A stretch of 17,343 nucleotides of DNA from CAZJBS01 sp964544475 (GTDB lineage Bacteria; CLD3; SB21): positions 1 to 17,343 of the forward strand of contig CAZJBS010000048.1 in assembly GCA_964544475.1 (NCBI GenBank), in the 5' to 3' direction. Below are positions 7,171 to 14,670 of the stretch, piece by piece. The translations under genes were made by a program, and so were the position numbers. The notes under the pieces were generated by a model, which was not told the DNA's origin, searched no databases, and was given only the letters and a program-made list of their open reading frames with translations. The first letter of the stretch is position 1. Each line of letters starts with the position of its first letter.

Positions 7171-9201
7171 CTATTCATGCGGCACCAGCCAGTGGTCCAG
7201 CCAGTTGAGTACTTCCGACCACCACAATTGGGCGTTCTGCGGTTTCACGATCCAGTGCCCCTCATCCGGAAAATAGACAAACCGTGAGGGAATGCCTTTT
7301 CTTTGCAACACCGTGAAGAGATGCATGCCCTCCATGACCGGCACCCGGAAATCGAATTCACCATGCAGCACGAGCGTCGGCGTTTTGAAGTTCTGGACGT
7401 AGTTGTGCGGTGACCATTTTTCATACGTCGACTTGTTCTTGCCCTCCCAATACGGCCCGCCCATTTCCCATTCCTCAAACCACAATTCCTCCGTGCCGCC
7501 GTACATGTTGAACTTGTTCATAATGCCGGAATGGGTCACCAGGCACTTGAAGCGGTCCGTATGGCCATTAAACCAATTCATCATGTATCCTCCGTACGAC
7601 GCACCGGCCGCGCCGACGCGGTTCTTATCGATGAAAGTGTAGGTGGCCAGTACATAATCGAGACCTTTCATGAGATCTTCGTAGGCCTTGCCGCCCCAAT
7701 CCAGGTTGATGTCATCGGTGAACCGTTGGCCGTAACCCGTCGAGCCGCGCGGATTGACCATGACCACGACAAAACCCGGCGCCGCAAACATCTCGGCATT
7801 CCAGCGATAATGGAAATCATCGCCCCATGCGCCTTGTGGTCCGCCATGTACCAAATAGACCAGCGGGTATTTGCGTTTGGGATTGAAATTCGGCGGTTTT
7901 AACAAGAATCCCTGCACTTTCACTTTGGCCGCTCCCTCAAACCAGAATTCTTCAAGATCATTCATGACGATCCGGCTCAACCGGTCTTCGTTGAGAGCCG
8001 TTAACGGACTGGCTTTCATCGACTTCAGGTCCAGCGCATAGAGTTCGGTCGGCTGCCGGATCGTCTGACGCTTCAGAATGACCCGTTCCCCGGTCACGCC
8101 AACGAGGTCGTCGTGGAGTTTTTCGGAAACACGCGTGATGGCGCCGGTGGCCAGGTCAATGCGATGAATGGCGCGATACCCGTCGTGATCGCCGTCAAAA
8201 TAGATTTCCAACGGCCCGTTCCACACAAAATTCCCGACCGAACGGTCCAGCGACTGAGTCAGGTTGGATAATTTCCCCGACGCCAGGTCATAGATCATGA
8301 CATCCGTCTTGTCGGCTTCATACCCGGCCCGTTTCATTGACCGGAACGCCAGGTACCGGCCGTCCGGCGAAAACAGGGGCTGGTTGTCCACACCCGGGCT
8401 CGTCGAAATGCGCCTCGCGGCGCCGCCTTCCGATGGCATAAGGAAGATATCGTTGTTGGTCGACCAGGCGACATTGGCGTTGGTGTTCATGGTAAACGCC
8501 ATCTGCCGGCCATCCGGTGAAAAGCAGAAGTCCCTGCGGCCGCCAAGATCGACGGGCGGTACGTCGAAGTCGCCTTCGATGAGATCTTTGACCACGCCGC
8601 TGGTCACCTCCACGGTGAAGAGTTGCGAGCGCTTCCCATCTTTCCACGAATCCCACACCCGGTACGGCAGCCTTTCGAAAATCTGCGCCCTGACCTTTGA
8701 TTGGGCGCGGTCTTCATTTCGTTGCTCGTTGCAGGCATCGTCCGGACAATCCGAAAACACGTCAGACGTGAAGGCGATAAGGTTGCCAGACCACTGCAAA
8801 CCATTCGGCGAGACACCCGTCGACAGATTCGTCACTCGCCGGGGTTCCCCTCCGTCGACAGCCATGATGTACACCTGGTACGAGCCGTCCCGATTGGAAA
8901 CGAACGCCACCTGACGGCCATCCGGAGACCACGTGGGATTGAGGTCTTTGAAGGAGGACGACGTCAGCGATTTCTTATTGGCTCCGTCGACGGACAAAAG
9001 ACTGAGCCGGCTTGAATAGCTGTTGGTGGCAAGCGAATACTCTTTCACATTGTAAAGAATCCACCGCCCGTCCGGAGACAGAATGGCCTCATCGAGACGC
9101 TTCATGGCAATCAAGTCATCAAACGACAGCGGCTTTTGTTCCTGCGCCGACAAAGACGTCCAGAGCATGACGGCAACCCATACGGCAATTTTCGTTTTCA
9201 T
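7171..9201 (-). CDS. Exported S9 prolyl-oligopeptidase-family peptidase (S9C/DPP-like)
   Basis: This 676-residue serine peptidase begins with a signal peptide (MKTKIAVWVAVMLWTSLSAQ), so it is probably periplasmic and cleaves short peptides. The N-terminal beta-propeller shows PD40-type blades with SPDGR at about 42, 92, 228 and 278. The C-terminal alpha/beta-hydrolase domain starts near 430. It holds the oxyanion motif VHGGP (451-455), the nucleophile GASYGGYM (Ser535), Asp617 in HGEFDFRVP and His649 in PDEGHW, a complete catalytic triad. Length is normal for dipeptidyl/acylaminoacyl peptidases of this class. AAGGA sits 6 nt before the ATG. The gene ends in two tandem stops (TAG TGA). A possible promoter at 9225-9252 has its -35 inside the adjacent palindromic repeat. 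With the M1 enzyme it suggests peptide scavenging. Confidence 0.94.
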   Translation of the reverse strand: MKTKIAVWVAVMLWTSLSAQEQKPLSFDDLIAMKRLDEAILSPDGRWILYNVKEYSLATNSYSSRLSLLSVDGANKKSLTSSSFKDLNPTWSPDGRQVAFVSNRDGSYQVYIMAVDGGEPRRVTNLSTGVSPNGLQWSGNLIAFTSDVFSDCPDDACNEQRNEDRAQSKVRAQIFERLPYRVWDSWKDGKRSQLFTVEVTSGVVKDLIEGDFDVPPVDLGGRRDFCFSPDGRQMAFTMNTNANVAWSTNNDIFLMPSEGGAARRISTSPGVDNQPLFSPDGRYLAFRSMKRAGYEADKTDVMIYDLASGKLSNLTQSLDRSVGNFVWNGPLEIYFDGDHDGYRAIHRIDLATGAITRVSEKLHDDLVGVTGERVILKRQTIRQPTELYALDLKSMKASPLTALNEDRLSRIVMNDLEEFWFEGAAKVKVQGFLLKPPNFNPKRKYPLVYLVHGGPQGAWGDDFHYRWNAEMFAAPGFVVVMVNPRGSTGYGQRFTDDINLDWGGKAYEDLMKGLDYVLATYTFIDKNRVGAAGASYGGYMMNWFNGHTDRFKCLVTHSGIMNKFNMYGGTEELWFEEWEMGGPYWEGKNKSTYEKWSPHNYVQNFKTPTLVLHGEFDFRVPVMEGMHLFTVLQRKGIPSRFVYFPDEGHWIVKPQNAQLWWSEVLNWLDHWLVPHE

Positions 9202-9224
9202 CAGAGATCCTTTGAGATTTATGG

Positions 9225-9252
9225 TTTATAAATTCCTGAACACGGATGACAC
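9225..9252 (-). promoter_or_regulatory. Possible promoter for the S9 peptidase, -35 embedded in an intergenic repeat
   Basis: On the minus strand GTGTCA (9252-9247, 4/6 match) and TATAAA (9230-9225, 5/6) are 16 bp apart. The predicted start leaves a leader of roughly 17 nt before the peptidase ATG at 9201. The -35 falls in the ACGGATGACACGGAT arm of the repeat, so the repeat may have donated the element or the match may be chance. Confidence 0.35.
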
Positions 9253-9330
9253 GGATCCGACAGATAAACACCGACTGCAAAACCATTTTTTTTATCTGTG
9301 TCAATCCGTCAAATCCGTTGAATCCGTGTG
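9238..9330. repeat. Palindromic intergenic repeat, copy 1
   Basis: This 93-bp unit begins GAACACGGATGACACGGAT and ends AATCCGTTGAATCCGTGT, so its two ends are imperfect inverted repeats that can fold into a long stem. Its centre holds a T8 run. A second copy begins 113 bp further on. ACGGAT/ATCCGT-rich units of this kind occur between genes in many environmental bacterial genomes and are often mis-called as genes. No coding sequence is credible here on either strand. The unit lies between the S9 peptidase start and the moxR stop, where it could act as a transcript end or stabiliser. Confidence 0.85.
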
Positions 9331-9350
9331 CCAACCATCCATGAGCCCCA

Positions 9351-9445
9351 GAACACGGATGACACGGATGCGACGGATAAACGCCCATTGCAAAACCATC
9401 ATCCTTCATCCGTGCCAATCCGTCAAATCCGTTGAATCCGTGTTC
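9351..9445. repeat. Palindromic intergenic repeat, copy 2
   Basis: This 95-bp unit closely matches the copy at 9238-9330. The shared blocks are GAACACGGATGACACGGAT at the left, TGCAAAACCAT in the middle, and ATCCGTCAAATCCGTTGAA at the right. The outer ends GAACACGGAT and ATCCGTGTTC are perfect reverse complements. The copies differ mainly in the loop: the T8 run of copy 1 is replaced by CATCCTTCATCC here. Confidence 0.85.
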
Positions 9446-9461
9446 TAATCCGAGTTCCAAG

Positions 9462-10436
9462 CTATCGCGGTACGGGTACCGCGTTCAGAACGTCGGCAAT
9501 GAGTTCGTCCGGGCGAATCCCTTCCAACTCCGTTTCCGGTTGGAGGATGATTCGGTGGCGCAGCACGGGTGCGGCAGTAAACTTGACGTCATCCGGATTG
9601 ACATAGTCGCGGCCGTCCATGGCGGCCCGGCCTTTGCACGCGTGGAAAAGAGCCACACCGGCGCGTGGACTGGCGCCCACCCGAATCCCGGAAAAATCCC
9701 GCGTCTTGCGAACAATCTGCGTCACATACGACAAGACGCCTTCCTCGATCCGGATGCTTCGAATTTCCCCACGACACGCCGCCAGATCCTCACGAGACGC
9801 CACGCCGTGAACGCCAAACGATTTCAGGTCGTGAACATCGAATCCGCGATGATAATGCCGGAGAATTTCCGTTTCCTCAGTCTCGCTCGGATAGTCGATC
9901 AGAATTTTGAACATGAACCGGTCCAACTGGGCTTCCGGCAGCGGGTAGGTACCCTCGTATTCGATCGGGTTTTGTGTCGCAAAGACCATGAACGGCTCTT
10001 CGAACTCGTGCCGGTGGCCGTCGATCGTCACCTGACGTTCTTCCATCACCTCCAGAAGGGCCGACTGTGTCTTGGCCGGCGCGCGGTTGACTTCGTCGAT
10101 GAGTATGAGATGACTGAAGACCGGTCCGCGCTTCAGCACGAACGTGGACGACTTCGCATCGAACACGTTCGTTCCAATCACATCCGACGGCATCAGGTCC
10201 GGCGTGAATTGGATGCGTTTGAATTCCGATTGTACCGCCATGGCCAACGTTTTGACCATGAGTGTTTTGGCGGTCCCGGGCACACCTTCCAGGAGGACAT
10301 GCCCCCTGGTCAATAGCGCTATGATCAGATGATCGATTACAAAGTCCTGACCGACAACCACTTTTTTCATTTCAGAGCGAAGGCGTTCCGCCACGGTTTT
10401 GGTCAGAAGAGCCGTCGGGGGGTCCGGAGTTGTCAT
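9462..10436 (-). CDS. moxR: MoxR-family AAA+ ATPase
   Basis: This 324-residue MoxR ATPase acts as a chaperone-like factor in the assembly or activation of metal-dependent or envelope proteins. Walker A GVPGTAKT (51-58), Walker B LILIDEVNRAPAKTQSALLEVMEER (110-134), sensor 1 FATQNP (Asn156), an arginine in AQLDRF (Arg173) and sensor 2 GASPRAG (255-261) are all present and typical. I placed the start at the ATG at 10436 because it lies one base after the DUF4350 stop and gives the normal N-terminus; the upstream in-frame extension is antiparallel to nothing known and overlaps DUF4350 coding sequence. AAGGA lies about 10 nt upstream. It is the last gene of a five-gene operon. The common DUF58 partner is not present next to it. 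Confidence 0.95.
   Translation of the reverse strand: MTTPDPPTALLTKTVAERLRSEMKKVVVGQDFVIDHLIIALLTRGHVLLEGVPGTAKTLMVKTLAMAVQSEFKRIQFTPDLMPSDVIGTNVFDAKSSTFVLKRGPVFSHLILIDEVNRAPAKTQSALLEVMEERQVTIDGHRHEFEEPFMVFATQNPIEYEGTYPLPEAQLDRFMFKILIDYPSETEETEILRHYHRGFDVHDLKSFGVHGVASREDLAACRGEIRSIRIEEGVLSYVTQIVRKTRDFSGIRVGASPRAGVALFHACKGRAAMDGRDYVNPDDVKFTAAPVLRHRIILQPETELEGIRPDELIADVLNAVPVPR
9466..9483. repeat. Perfect 18-bp dyad at the 3' end of moxR
   Basis: CGCGGTAC GG GTACCGCG has 8-bp arms around a 2-bp centre and covers the last codons of moxR (VPR region). The centre is too short for an ordinary RNA hairpin unless the inner pairs open, so this is more like a DNA dyad. Its role is unknown, and codon choice in a short stretch could produce it by chance. 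Confidence 0.4.
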
Positions 10437-10437
10437 T

Positions 10438-11682
10438 TCACCGATTCCTTTGATGTGGTGATTGCTGCGAGGAAGCTTTGTATAGTTCGTCCAATTGGCC
10501 AACAAGCCGGACCAGTTCTTCGTCACTGATCGTGACAGGCCGGCGCCGGACCGTTTCACCATGACTCGCCTGAATATCCGCATCCGCCAGCTTCTTTTCA
10601 ACAGTATCCATCAAGCGTTGGATTTCTTCTTTCTTGAATCCATAGCGTCGTGAGAGTTGGTCGGCGAGGCGGTCGTTCCGATTGGTATTAAACCGGACCG
10701 CGTAATGGCGGCGCACCCATTCATACCATGTCTTCAAAACCCACCGGTTGGCGCGGGCCCGTTCGTACACATTGGCAACGGACTCGACATAGTCCAGCGA
10801 ACTCCGCCGGGAGGGCTGCCGGATGGGCACGGGACGGCCGATCCGTTTGCCGCGTGAATACACGAAAGCGATGACCGCCACCAGTGCGAAGAGCACGCCG
10901 GTTCGAACAGCCGGATGATCCAAACCACGCAGGAAAGACCGGTATTCACCGTAACCCTGGTGGCATTCATCAAAGACGATCCGGTCAAAGGACCGCAGGC
11001 GTCCCTGCCCATCGCGCGTCAGCAGTGACATCATCGTGGTCACATTGACACTGTCGCCGATCCACGCGTTACTGACAAAAAGCGGGCTCCCGACAAAGAT
11101 CACGGCGCCGCTGTCGACCGCCAATTCTGCGACGACCGACACGCGATTCGACCCATACACGGGTACGGCGGAACCCCCGGAGACATTGAATAATCCGCCG
11201 TAGCGGCAGGTGTCCTGTCCTTCAAAACCACGAAGGCGCTTCGGAAGGAGCGCATTCGCCGCCGGAGACTGGCACGACCATTCGGATGGCCACTTCGCCG
11301 AATCCGCCGCCAGGCCGAAACGATTGAGCACGGGTTCCAGCATGGAACCATAAAACAACAGGCACGTGCTCCCGCTGCGGACCAGTTCGTACAGGGCGTC
11401 GATTTCTTCAATGGAAAAAGGTTCGACCGGCGCCGCAGAAATCAATAGTATTTTCTCCCGTGGATCGTACCGGTCCAACTCACGCCGGCCGCGGTGAACG
11501 TCAAAATTAGATTCTTTGAGTAACATATAGAATGCCTTCAATCCGGTGGGCGCCGCGCTGTACGTCGAGAACCGATTCCGGGAAGTCGCGGTTTCGTCCG
11601 AATCGGAATACAGCGCCAATGCCAGAATCACCATGGCCAGCACCAATCCGGGCGCCGCCCACTTGCCCGCCGTACCGCTCAT
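10438..11682 (-). CDS. DUF4350-domain membrane protein of the MoxR operon
   Basis: The protein has 414 residues. An N-terminal transmembrane helix (about 10-26) is followed by an extracytoplasmic domain with the DUF4350 features TYSAAPTGLKAFYMLL (40-55) and FDECHQGYGEYRSF (237-250). A second helix (about 258-276) follows, then a cytosolic C-terminal tail rich in charged residues. DUF4350 proteins are regularly encoded beside MoxR ATPases and DUF4129 proteins, but their biochemical role is not established. The ATG overlaps the stop of the DUF4129-like gene (ATGA), and moxR begins one base after its own stop. The family match is good; function is inferred only from context, probably an envelope complex energised or remodelled by the ATPase. 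Confidence 0.85.
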   Translation of the reverse strand: MSGTAGKWAAPGLVLAMVILALALYSDSDETATSRNRFSTYSAAPTGLKAFYMLLKESNFDVHRGRRELDRYDPREKILLISAAPVEPFSIEEIDALYELVRSGSTCLLFYGSMLEPVLNRFGLAADSAKWPSEWSCQSPAANALLPKRLRGFEGQDTCRYGGLFNVSGGSAVPVYGSNRVSVVAELAVDSGAVIFVGSPLFVSNAWIGDSVNVTTMMSLLTRDGQGRLRSFDRIVFDECHQGYGEYRSFLRGLDHPAVRTGVLFALVAVIAFVYSRGKRIGRPVPIRQPSRRSSLDYVESVANVYERARANRWVLKTWYEWVRRHYAVRFNTNRNDRLADQLSRRYGFKKEEIQRLMDTVEKKLADADIQASHGETVRRRPVTISDEELVRLVGQLDELYKASSQQSPHQRNR

Positions 11683-12791
11683 ACGGGTGTCTCCTTCTCC
11701 GAAGCCAGCATCACGACGGCCCGATCTTCTTCACACTGCCGGAAATCCTCGACCGACGCCGCTTCCAGACCGTACCACTTGCGGTCAAACGTGCGCGCCA
11801 ATCGCTCCAGCCGGTCTGCAACTCCACGAACCGCCGCCTTCTCGTGCCCCTTTACCATTTCGAGGAATTCCCGGTTCGTCCAGGCCCGATGGTAACGGAC
11901 CAGGTGTTCCCGATCCAGGTGCAACAGCGCCGACAGAAAAAGATGCCGGATGGCCCTTCGGTAATCACCCTCAGCGGCCCATTGTTCCGCCAGCAGGCGA
12001 TGTTCGTCGGGTTCCGTCGTTTCGCCGGCTTCCAGCAATCCTCCAAGCGTCTGCTCCGTTTTTTCACCAATGGTGCGGCGGGGCGTGCGAAAATGCGCCC
12101 ACATGCGAAACATAACCCAGCCCAACAAAACCGCTCCGATGGCATAAAGCACATAGAGAAGAAACTTTCCTACCAGGGAAAAATCCATCGGCGGCACGGG
12201 CGTCTCCACCTCCGGCCGGACGTTGCCAAACAGTTCCTTCAACCACTCGAAAAACCACCGGATGGCTTTCGCCAAAGCCTCGCTAAGCACATGGCGGCTC
12301 TCGGTTTCGTGAAATTCCGGCCGACCCAGAATGGCTCTGATTCGGTCGGCATACGGATCGTCGGATTCTTCAAGTACCGTTAACCTCACGGTATTCCACG
12401 AATCCATGAACGCACGCCATTGGTCCCGCAGAAAACGTACGCGCATCGTGTCGAGCGGATCGGTGGCCGCCGCGCCGGTTAACGCATACTTGATCCAGCG
12501 GACGTCCACCGGCGTCGAATCCTCCACCACGCCTTCCCGGCCGTCGCGCCATGAGACATATCGAAAACCGATCCTGACCGAGTCGGGTAGCGCCAACGCC
12601 GCGTCCCTTGCTTTCTCGATCATGTGCCGGGCCAATGCATCATCATCGGAATTCACCGCGGCCTCCAGCGCCTCTTGAATCACAAACCACGGCGTCACGT
12701 CCAAATCCGGTTGTCCGGATTCAGGTGTTTCGGAAAAACAAACGGACAGCGGGAGTAATACGAACCACAGAAAGGAGCCCACCCGAATCAT
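11679..12791 (-). CDS. DUF4129-like membrane protein of the MoxR operon
   Basis: The protein has 370 residues. A signal peptide or anchor (MIRVGSFLWFVLLPLSVCFS) precedes an extracytoplasmic helical region with many charged residues. An IRWFFEWLKELFG amphipathic segment (177-189), one transmembrane helix (about 209-230) and a cytosolic C-terminal domain follow. The latter contains AEGDYRRAIRHLFLSALLHL (273-292) and AWTNREFLEMV, a pattern characteristic of DUF4129 in MoxR operons. Its arrangement resembles proteins of aerotolerance-type operons, but no enzymatic residues can be named. It overlaps the neighbouring genes by 4 bp at both ends, so it is probably translated by coupling. Confidence 0.8.
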   Translation of the reverse strand: MIRVGSFLWFVLLPLSVCFSETPESGQPDLDVTPWFVIQEALEAAVNSDDDALARHMIEKARDAALALPDSVRIGFRYVSWRDGREGVVEDSTPVDVRWIKYALTGAAATDPLDTMRVRFLRDQWRAFMDSWNTVRLTVLEESDDPYADRIRAILGRPEFHETESRHVLSEALAKAIRWFFEWLKELFGNVRPEVETPVPPMDFSLVGKFLLYVLYAIGAVLLGWVMFRMWAHFRTPRRTIGEKTEQTLGGLLEAGETTEPDEHRLLAEQWAAEGDYRRAIRHLFLSALLHLDREHLVRYHRAWTNREFLEMVKGHEKAAVRGVADRLERLARTFDRKWYGLEAASVEDFRQCEEDRAVVMLASEKETPV

Positions 12792-13645
12792 GTCGTCTTA
12801 TCCTCCTCCTCCGGCGTCATCAGCGTCAGAAGGTCCAGGCCTTCATGGCGGGAACGAATGTCAAAATAGAGAAGCGCTGTGAAGACCACCTGAAGCGGCC
12901 CGATCAGAACCGACGCCAGTACACCGCCCATCATCGTTGTCACATTCCCATCCGGGAGCAGGCCGCTCATCCAACTCAGTTGTTCAAGGACGACGTTGAA
13001 AGCGGCGGAGAAAAGAAAGGCCAGGGAAAGGCCGAGTATCAGCAGGAGGATCCATGTCAAGGCAAGAAAACCGGCCACTTTCAGCCATTCCCCGTTCAGC
13101 AGATCGCGTGAACGCCGCCACACGGCTCCAAAAGAGGATGTTTTCTCGAACAGAACGATGGGTGTTGTAAAAATCAGAAAAGCGTACAGGATCAACCCTG
13201 GAAAAATGCACATCAAAAAGCCCGTCACGATCACCATCGTGGAAATAGCTGTCACTTTGATCAGCGCAGGGGCGTCATGCACGGCTGATTCCAGCGTGGC
13301 CATCACCGGCCGATCCGTGCCAAACGCGCGGTTGTGCACCTCTTCCCACAGCGAAGCGCCGATCAGCGTCTGGATCAAACCGTCAAATACCATCAGAAGC
13401 AGGTTGGGCGTGATGTAGGAATCTGTTTCAAAAAAGGCGAAGCCATTGAATACGCGCTCAAACGGGATAAGCCCCAATTGGTGACAGAAAAACCTGAAAA
13501 CGATGGCGGGCACGTACCACGCGAGTACGAGTCCCATGATGGATTGGAACCGTGCGCGGCAGAAGGCCAGACCCGTGTCGACGATATCCACGACCGTGCG
13601 ACGGGCCACCAGAGATGAGCGGATCATGCCGGGCGCGTCACTCAT
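12788..13645 (-). CDS. Polytopic membrane protein, GPDPase-membrane-domain-like
   Basis: The protein has 285 residues with about six hydrophobic helices (roughly 35-53, 80-98, 130-148, 150-168, 190-216, 236-262). The C-terminal signature ALLYFDIRSRHEGLDL (257-272) and the mid-protein PIVLFEKTSSFGAVWRRSRDLL (162-183) recall the membrane domain found in glycerophosphodiester phosphodiesterases and in related families of small integral proteins. No catalytic phosphodiesterase domain is attached. It lies 6 bp after the HD gene and overlaps the DUF4129-like gene by 4 bp, the place where MoxR operons often carry another membrane protein. No convincing ribosome site precedes the ATG, so translation may depend on the HD gene. 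Function is unknown. Confidence 0.75.
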   Translation of the reverse strand: MSDAPGMIRSSLVARRTVVDIVDTGLAFCRARFQSIMGLVLAWYVPAIVFRFFCHQLGLIPFERVFNGFAFFETDSYITPNLLLMVFDGLIQTLIGASLWEEVHNRAFGTDRPVMATLESAVHDAPALIKVTAISTMVIVTGFLMCIFPGLILYAFLIFTTPIVLFEKTSSFGAVWRRSRDLLNGEWLKVAGFLALTWILLLILGLSLAFLFSAAFNVVLEQLSWMSGLLPDGNVTTMMGGVLASVLIGPLQVVFTALLYFDIRSRHEGLDLLTLMTPEEEDKTT

Positions 13646-13651
13646 GCCGTA

Positions 13652-14212
13652 TCACAAACCGATGCGGGGCGCCGAGGCTTGCAGCGCCCGGATGACAAAT
13701 TCGATATGAATATCCAGGTCAATGTTCAATTCCGCCGCACCCGACACGATGTCCTCCCGCCGCACTTTGGCCGCAAACGCTTTGTCCTTCATTTTCTTGC
13801 GCACCGACCTCACGTCCACTTCCTGAACGCTCCGGGAGGGTTTCACGAGCGACACGGCCGTGATGAAACCGCACAACTCGTCACAGGCGAATAACGTGTG
13901 CTCGAGAAGGCTCTCCCGCGTGACGCCCGTGTAATCGGCATGGGACATAATGGCGCGCCGCACCACGTCCGGGTAGCCCCGTTCCATCAGTATTTGATGA
14001 CCTTTGTAAGGATGGCCGTCGGGCGCAACCGGATCGGGATATTTTTCATAATCGAAGTCGTGCAAGAGCGCCGTCACACCCCACAGGGTCTCGTCCTCGC
14101 CAAATTTCACCGCGTACGCCCGCACCGCGGCCTCCACCGACAACGCATGTTTCCGAAGGCTCTCGCCGGTGGTGAATTCGCACAACAACCGCCAGGCGTC
14201 TTCACGATCCAT
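13652..14212 (-). CDS. HD-domain metal-dependent phosphohydrolase
   Basis: This 186-residue soluble protein has the HD-superfamily metal site: His22 (KHAL), the His51-Asp52 pair in LLHDFDYEKYPDP, further His residues in GHPYKGH (66-72) and SHAD (His91), and Asp111 in FACDELCGF. The sequence matches the small HDIG-type hydrolases found widely in bacteria, whose substrates (nucleotides or phospho-compounds) are mostly unknown. The start at 14212 is supported by AGGGAGG (14221-14227) 8 nt upstream. The longer frame to 14275 would begin upstream of the predicted transcription start and is rejected. It is the first gene of the operon that continues to moxR, an unusual companion for that cluster. 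Confidence 0.9.
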   Translation of the reverse strand: MDREDAWRLLCEFTTGESLRKHALSVEAAVRAYAVKFGEDETLWGVTALLHDFDYEKYPDPVAPDGHPYKGHQILMERGYPDVVRRAIMSHADYTGVTRESLLEHTLFACDELCGFITAVSLVKPSRSVQEVDVRSVRKKMKDKAFAAKVRREDIVSGAAELNIDLDIHIEFVIRALQASAPRIGL

Positions 14213-14247
14213 GGTTCTAACCTCCCTGATATGTTCGGTCGTCTTGA

Positions 14248-14275
14248 AGTATAGCGTCAGACGGCGAGTTTTCAA
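14248..14275 (-). promoter_or_regulatory. Sigma-70-type promoter for the HD-to-moxR operon
   Basis: On the minus strand TTGAAA (14275-14270, 5/6) and TATACT (14253-14248, 5/6) are 16 bp apart. Transcription near 14241 would give a leader of about 29 nt that contains the strong AGGGAGG ribosome site. The placement independently supports the ATG at 14212 as the HD gene start. Confidence 0.6.
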
Positions 14276-14346
14276 AAAGAAATGTCATCGGGCAAGGGAT
14301 GGCAGGATAAGAGTGCTCAGTGGATTTTGAAACATAATTCAACAAG

Positions 14347-14372
14347 GTCGACACCTTGGACGTCCTGAAAAC
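14347..14372. repeat. 26-bp GGACGTCC-centred repeat, copy A
   Basis: GTCGACACCTTGGACGTCCT followed by GAAAAC matches the copy at 14645-14670 at 21 of 26 positions by direct comparison. It contains the perfect palindrome GGACGTCC and, immediately left, a further small dyad AAGGT-cgac-ACCTT. It lies downstream of the tRNA gene relative to transcription. Confidence 0.5.
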
Positions 14373-14374
14373 AG

Positions 14375-14403
14375 AAATTCACGACCACTAAGATCGTGAA
14401 TTT
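14375..14403 (-). terminator. Hairpin downstream of tRNA-Ala, possible terminator
   Basis: A perfect 10-bp inverted repeat (AAATTCACGA and TCGTGAATTT) encloses a 9-nt loop. Read in the tRNA direction it begins 8 nt after the mature tRNA end and is followed by CTGTTTTC, a short T-rich stretch. The stem is A/T-rich, so termination efficiency may be modest. Confidence 0.5.
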
Positions 14404-14411
14404 TGCCTACG

Positions 14412-14485
14412 TGGAGCTGAGGGGGATCGAACCCCTGACCTCATCATTGCGAACGATGCGCTCTCCCAAGCTGAGCTACAGCCCC
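14412..14485 (-). tRNA. tRNA-Ala, anticodon CGC
   Basis: The minus strand reads GGGGCTGTAGCTCAGC... and folds as a standard cloverleaf: acceptor stem GGGGCTG with CAGCTCC (one G-T pair), D-arm TAGCTCAGCTTGGGAGAGC, anticodon stem CATCG/TGATG around the loop TTCGCAA (anticodon CGC, reading GCG alanine codons), variable region AGGTC and T-arm AGGGGTTCGATCCCCCT. The discriminator base is A. CCA is not encoded (ACG follows the acceptor), so it must be added by a nucleotidyltransferase. The 74-nt length is normal. Confidence 0.97.
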
Positions 14486-14496
14486 ATTAACGCGCC

Positions 14497-14525
14497 AATC
14501 TACAGGATAGACATTTTAAAGGCAA
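14497..14525 (-). promoter_or_regulatory. Probable promoter of tRNA-Ala with G+C-rich discriminator
   Basis: On the minus strand TTGCCT (14525-14520, 4/6) and TAGATT (14502-14497, 4/6) are 17 bp apart, and the mature tRNA starts 11 nt after the -10. The bases after the -10 are GGCGCGT, a G+C-rich discriminator of the kind found at stringently controlled stable-RNA promoters. Confidence 0.45.
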
Positions 14526-14644
14526 TCTTTTTTCCCAAAATATCGCATGCATAGGACGCTGTTTTTCGTAACATCGTCGAGCCTCCGGCGCGGTCCCTGA
14601 TACGCCAAAATCCTACGAAATGAACCACCCAACTCTGTGAAGTG

Positions 14645-14670
14645 CTCGACGCGGTGGACGTCCTTAAAAC
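14645..14670. repeat. 26-bp GGACGTCC-centred repeat, copy B
   Basis: CTCGACGCGGTGGACGTCCT followed by TAAAAC is the partner of the copy at 14347-14372, in the same orientation and 298 bp away. The shared parts are TCGAC, TGGACGTCCT and AAAAC. The two copies bracket the tRNA gene. Confidence 0.5.

Noticed and set aside
9238..9445. CRISPR array
   Set aside because: Only two units, each about 94 bp and internally palindromic, with no short regular repeat-spacer pattern and no cas genes.
9083..9448. 121-codon plus-strand frame across the start of the S9 gene and the repeats
   Set aside because: It is antisense to the S9 N-terminus and then runs through the two palindromic repeats, giving a repetitive peptide with no family features.
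9119..9460. 113-codon minus-strand frame with GFNGFDGL repeats
   Set aside because: It is translation of the same palindromic repeat units and overlaps the S9 start in another frame; this is a well-known type of spurious call.
14347..14670. Repeat pair as att sites of an element integrated at tRNA-Ala
   Set aside because: The copies do not overlap the tRNA 3' end, enclose only the tRNA and non-coding DNA, and no integrase is present in the window.
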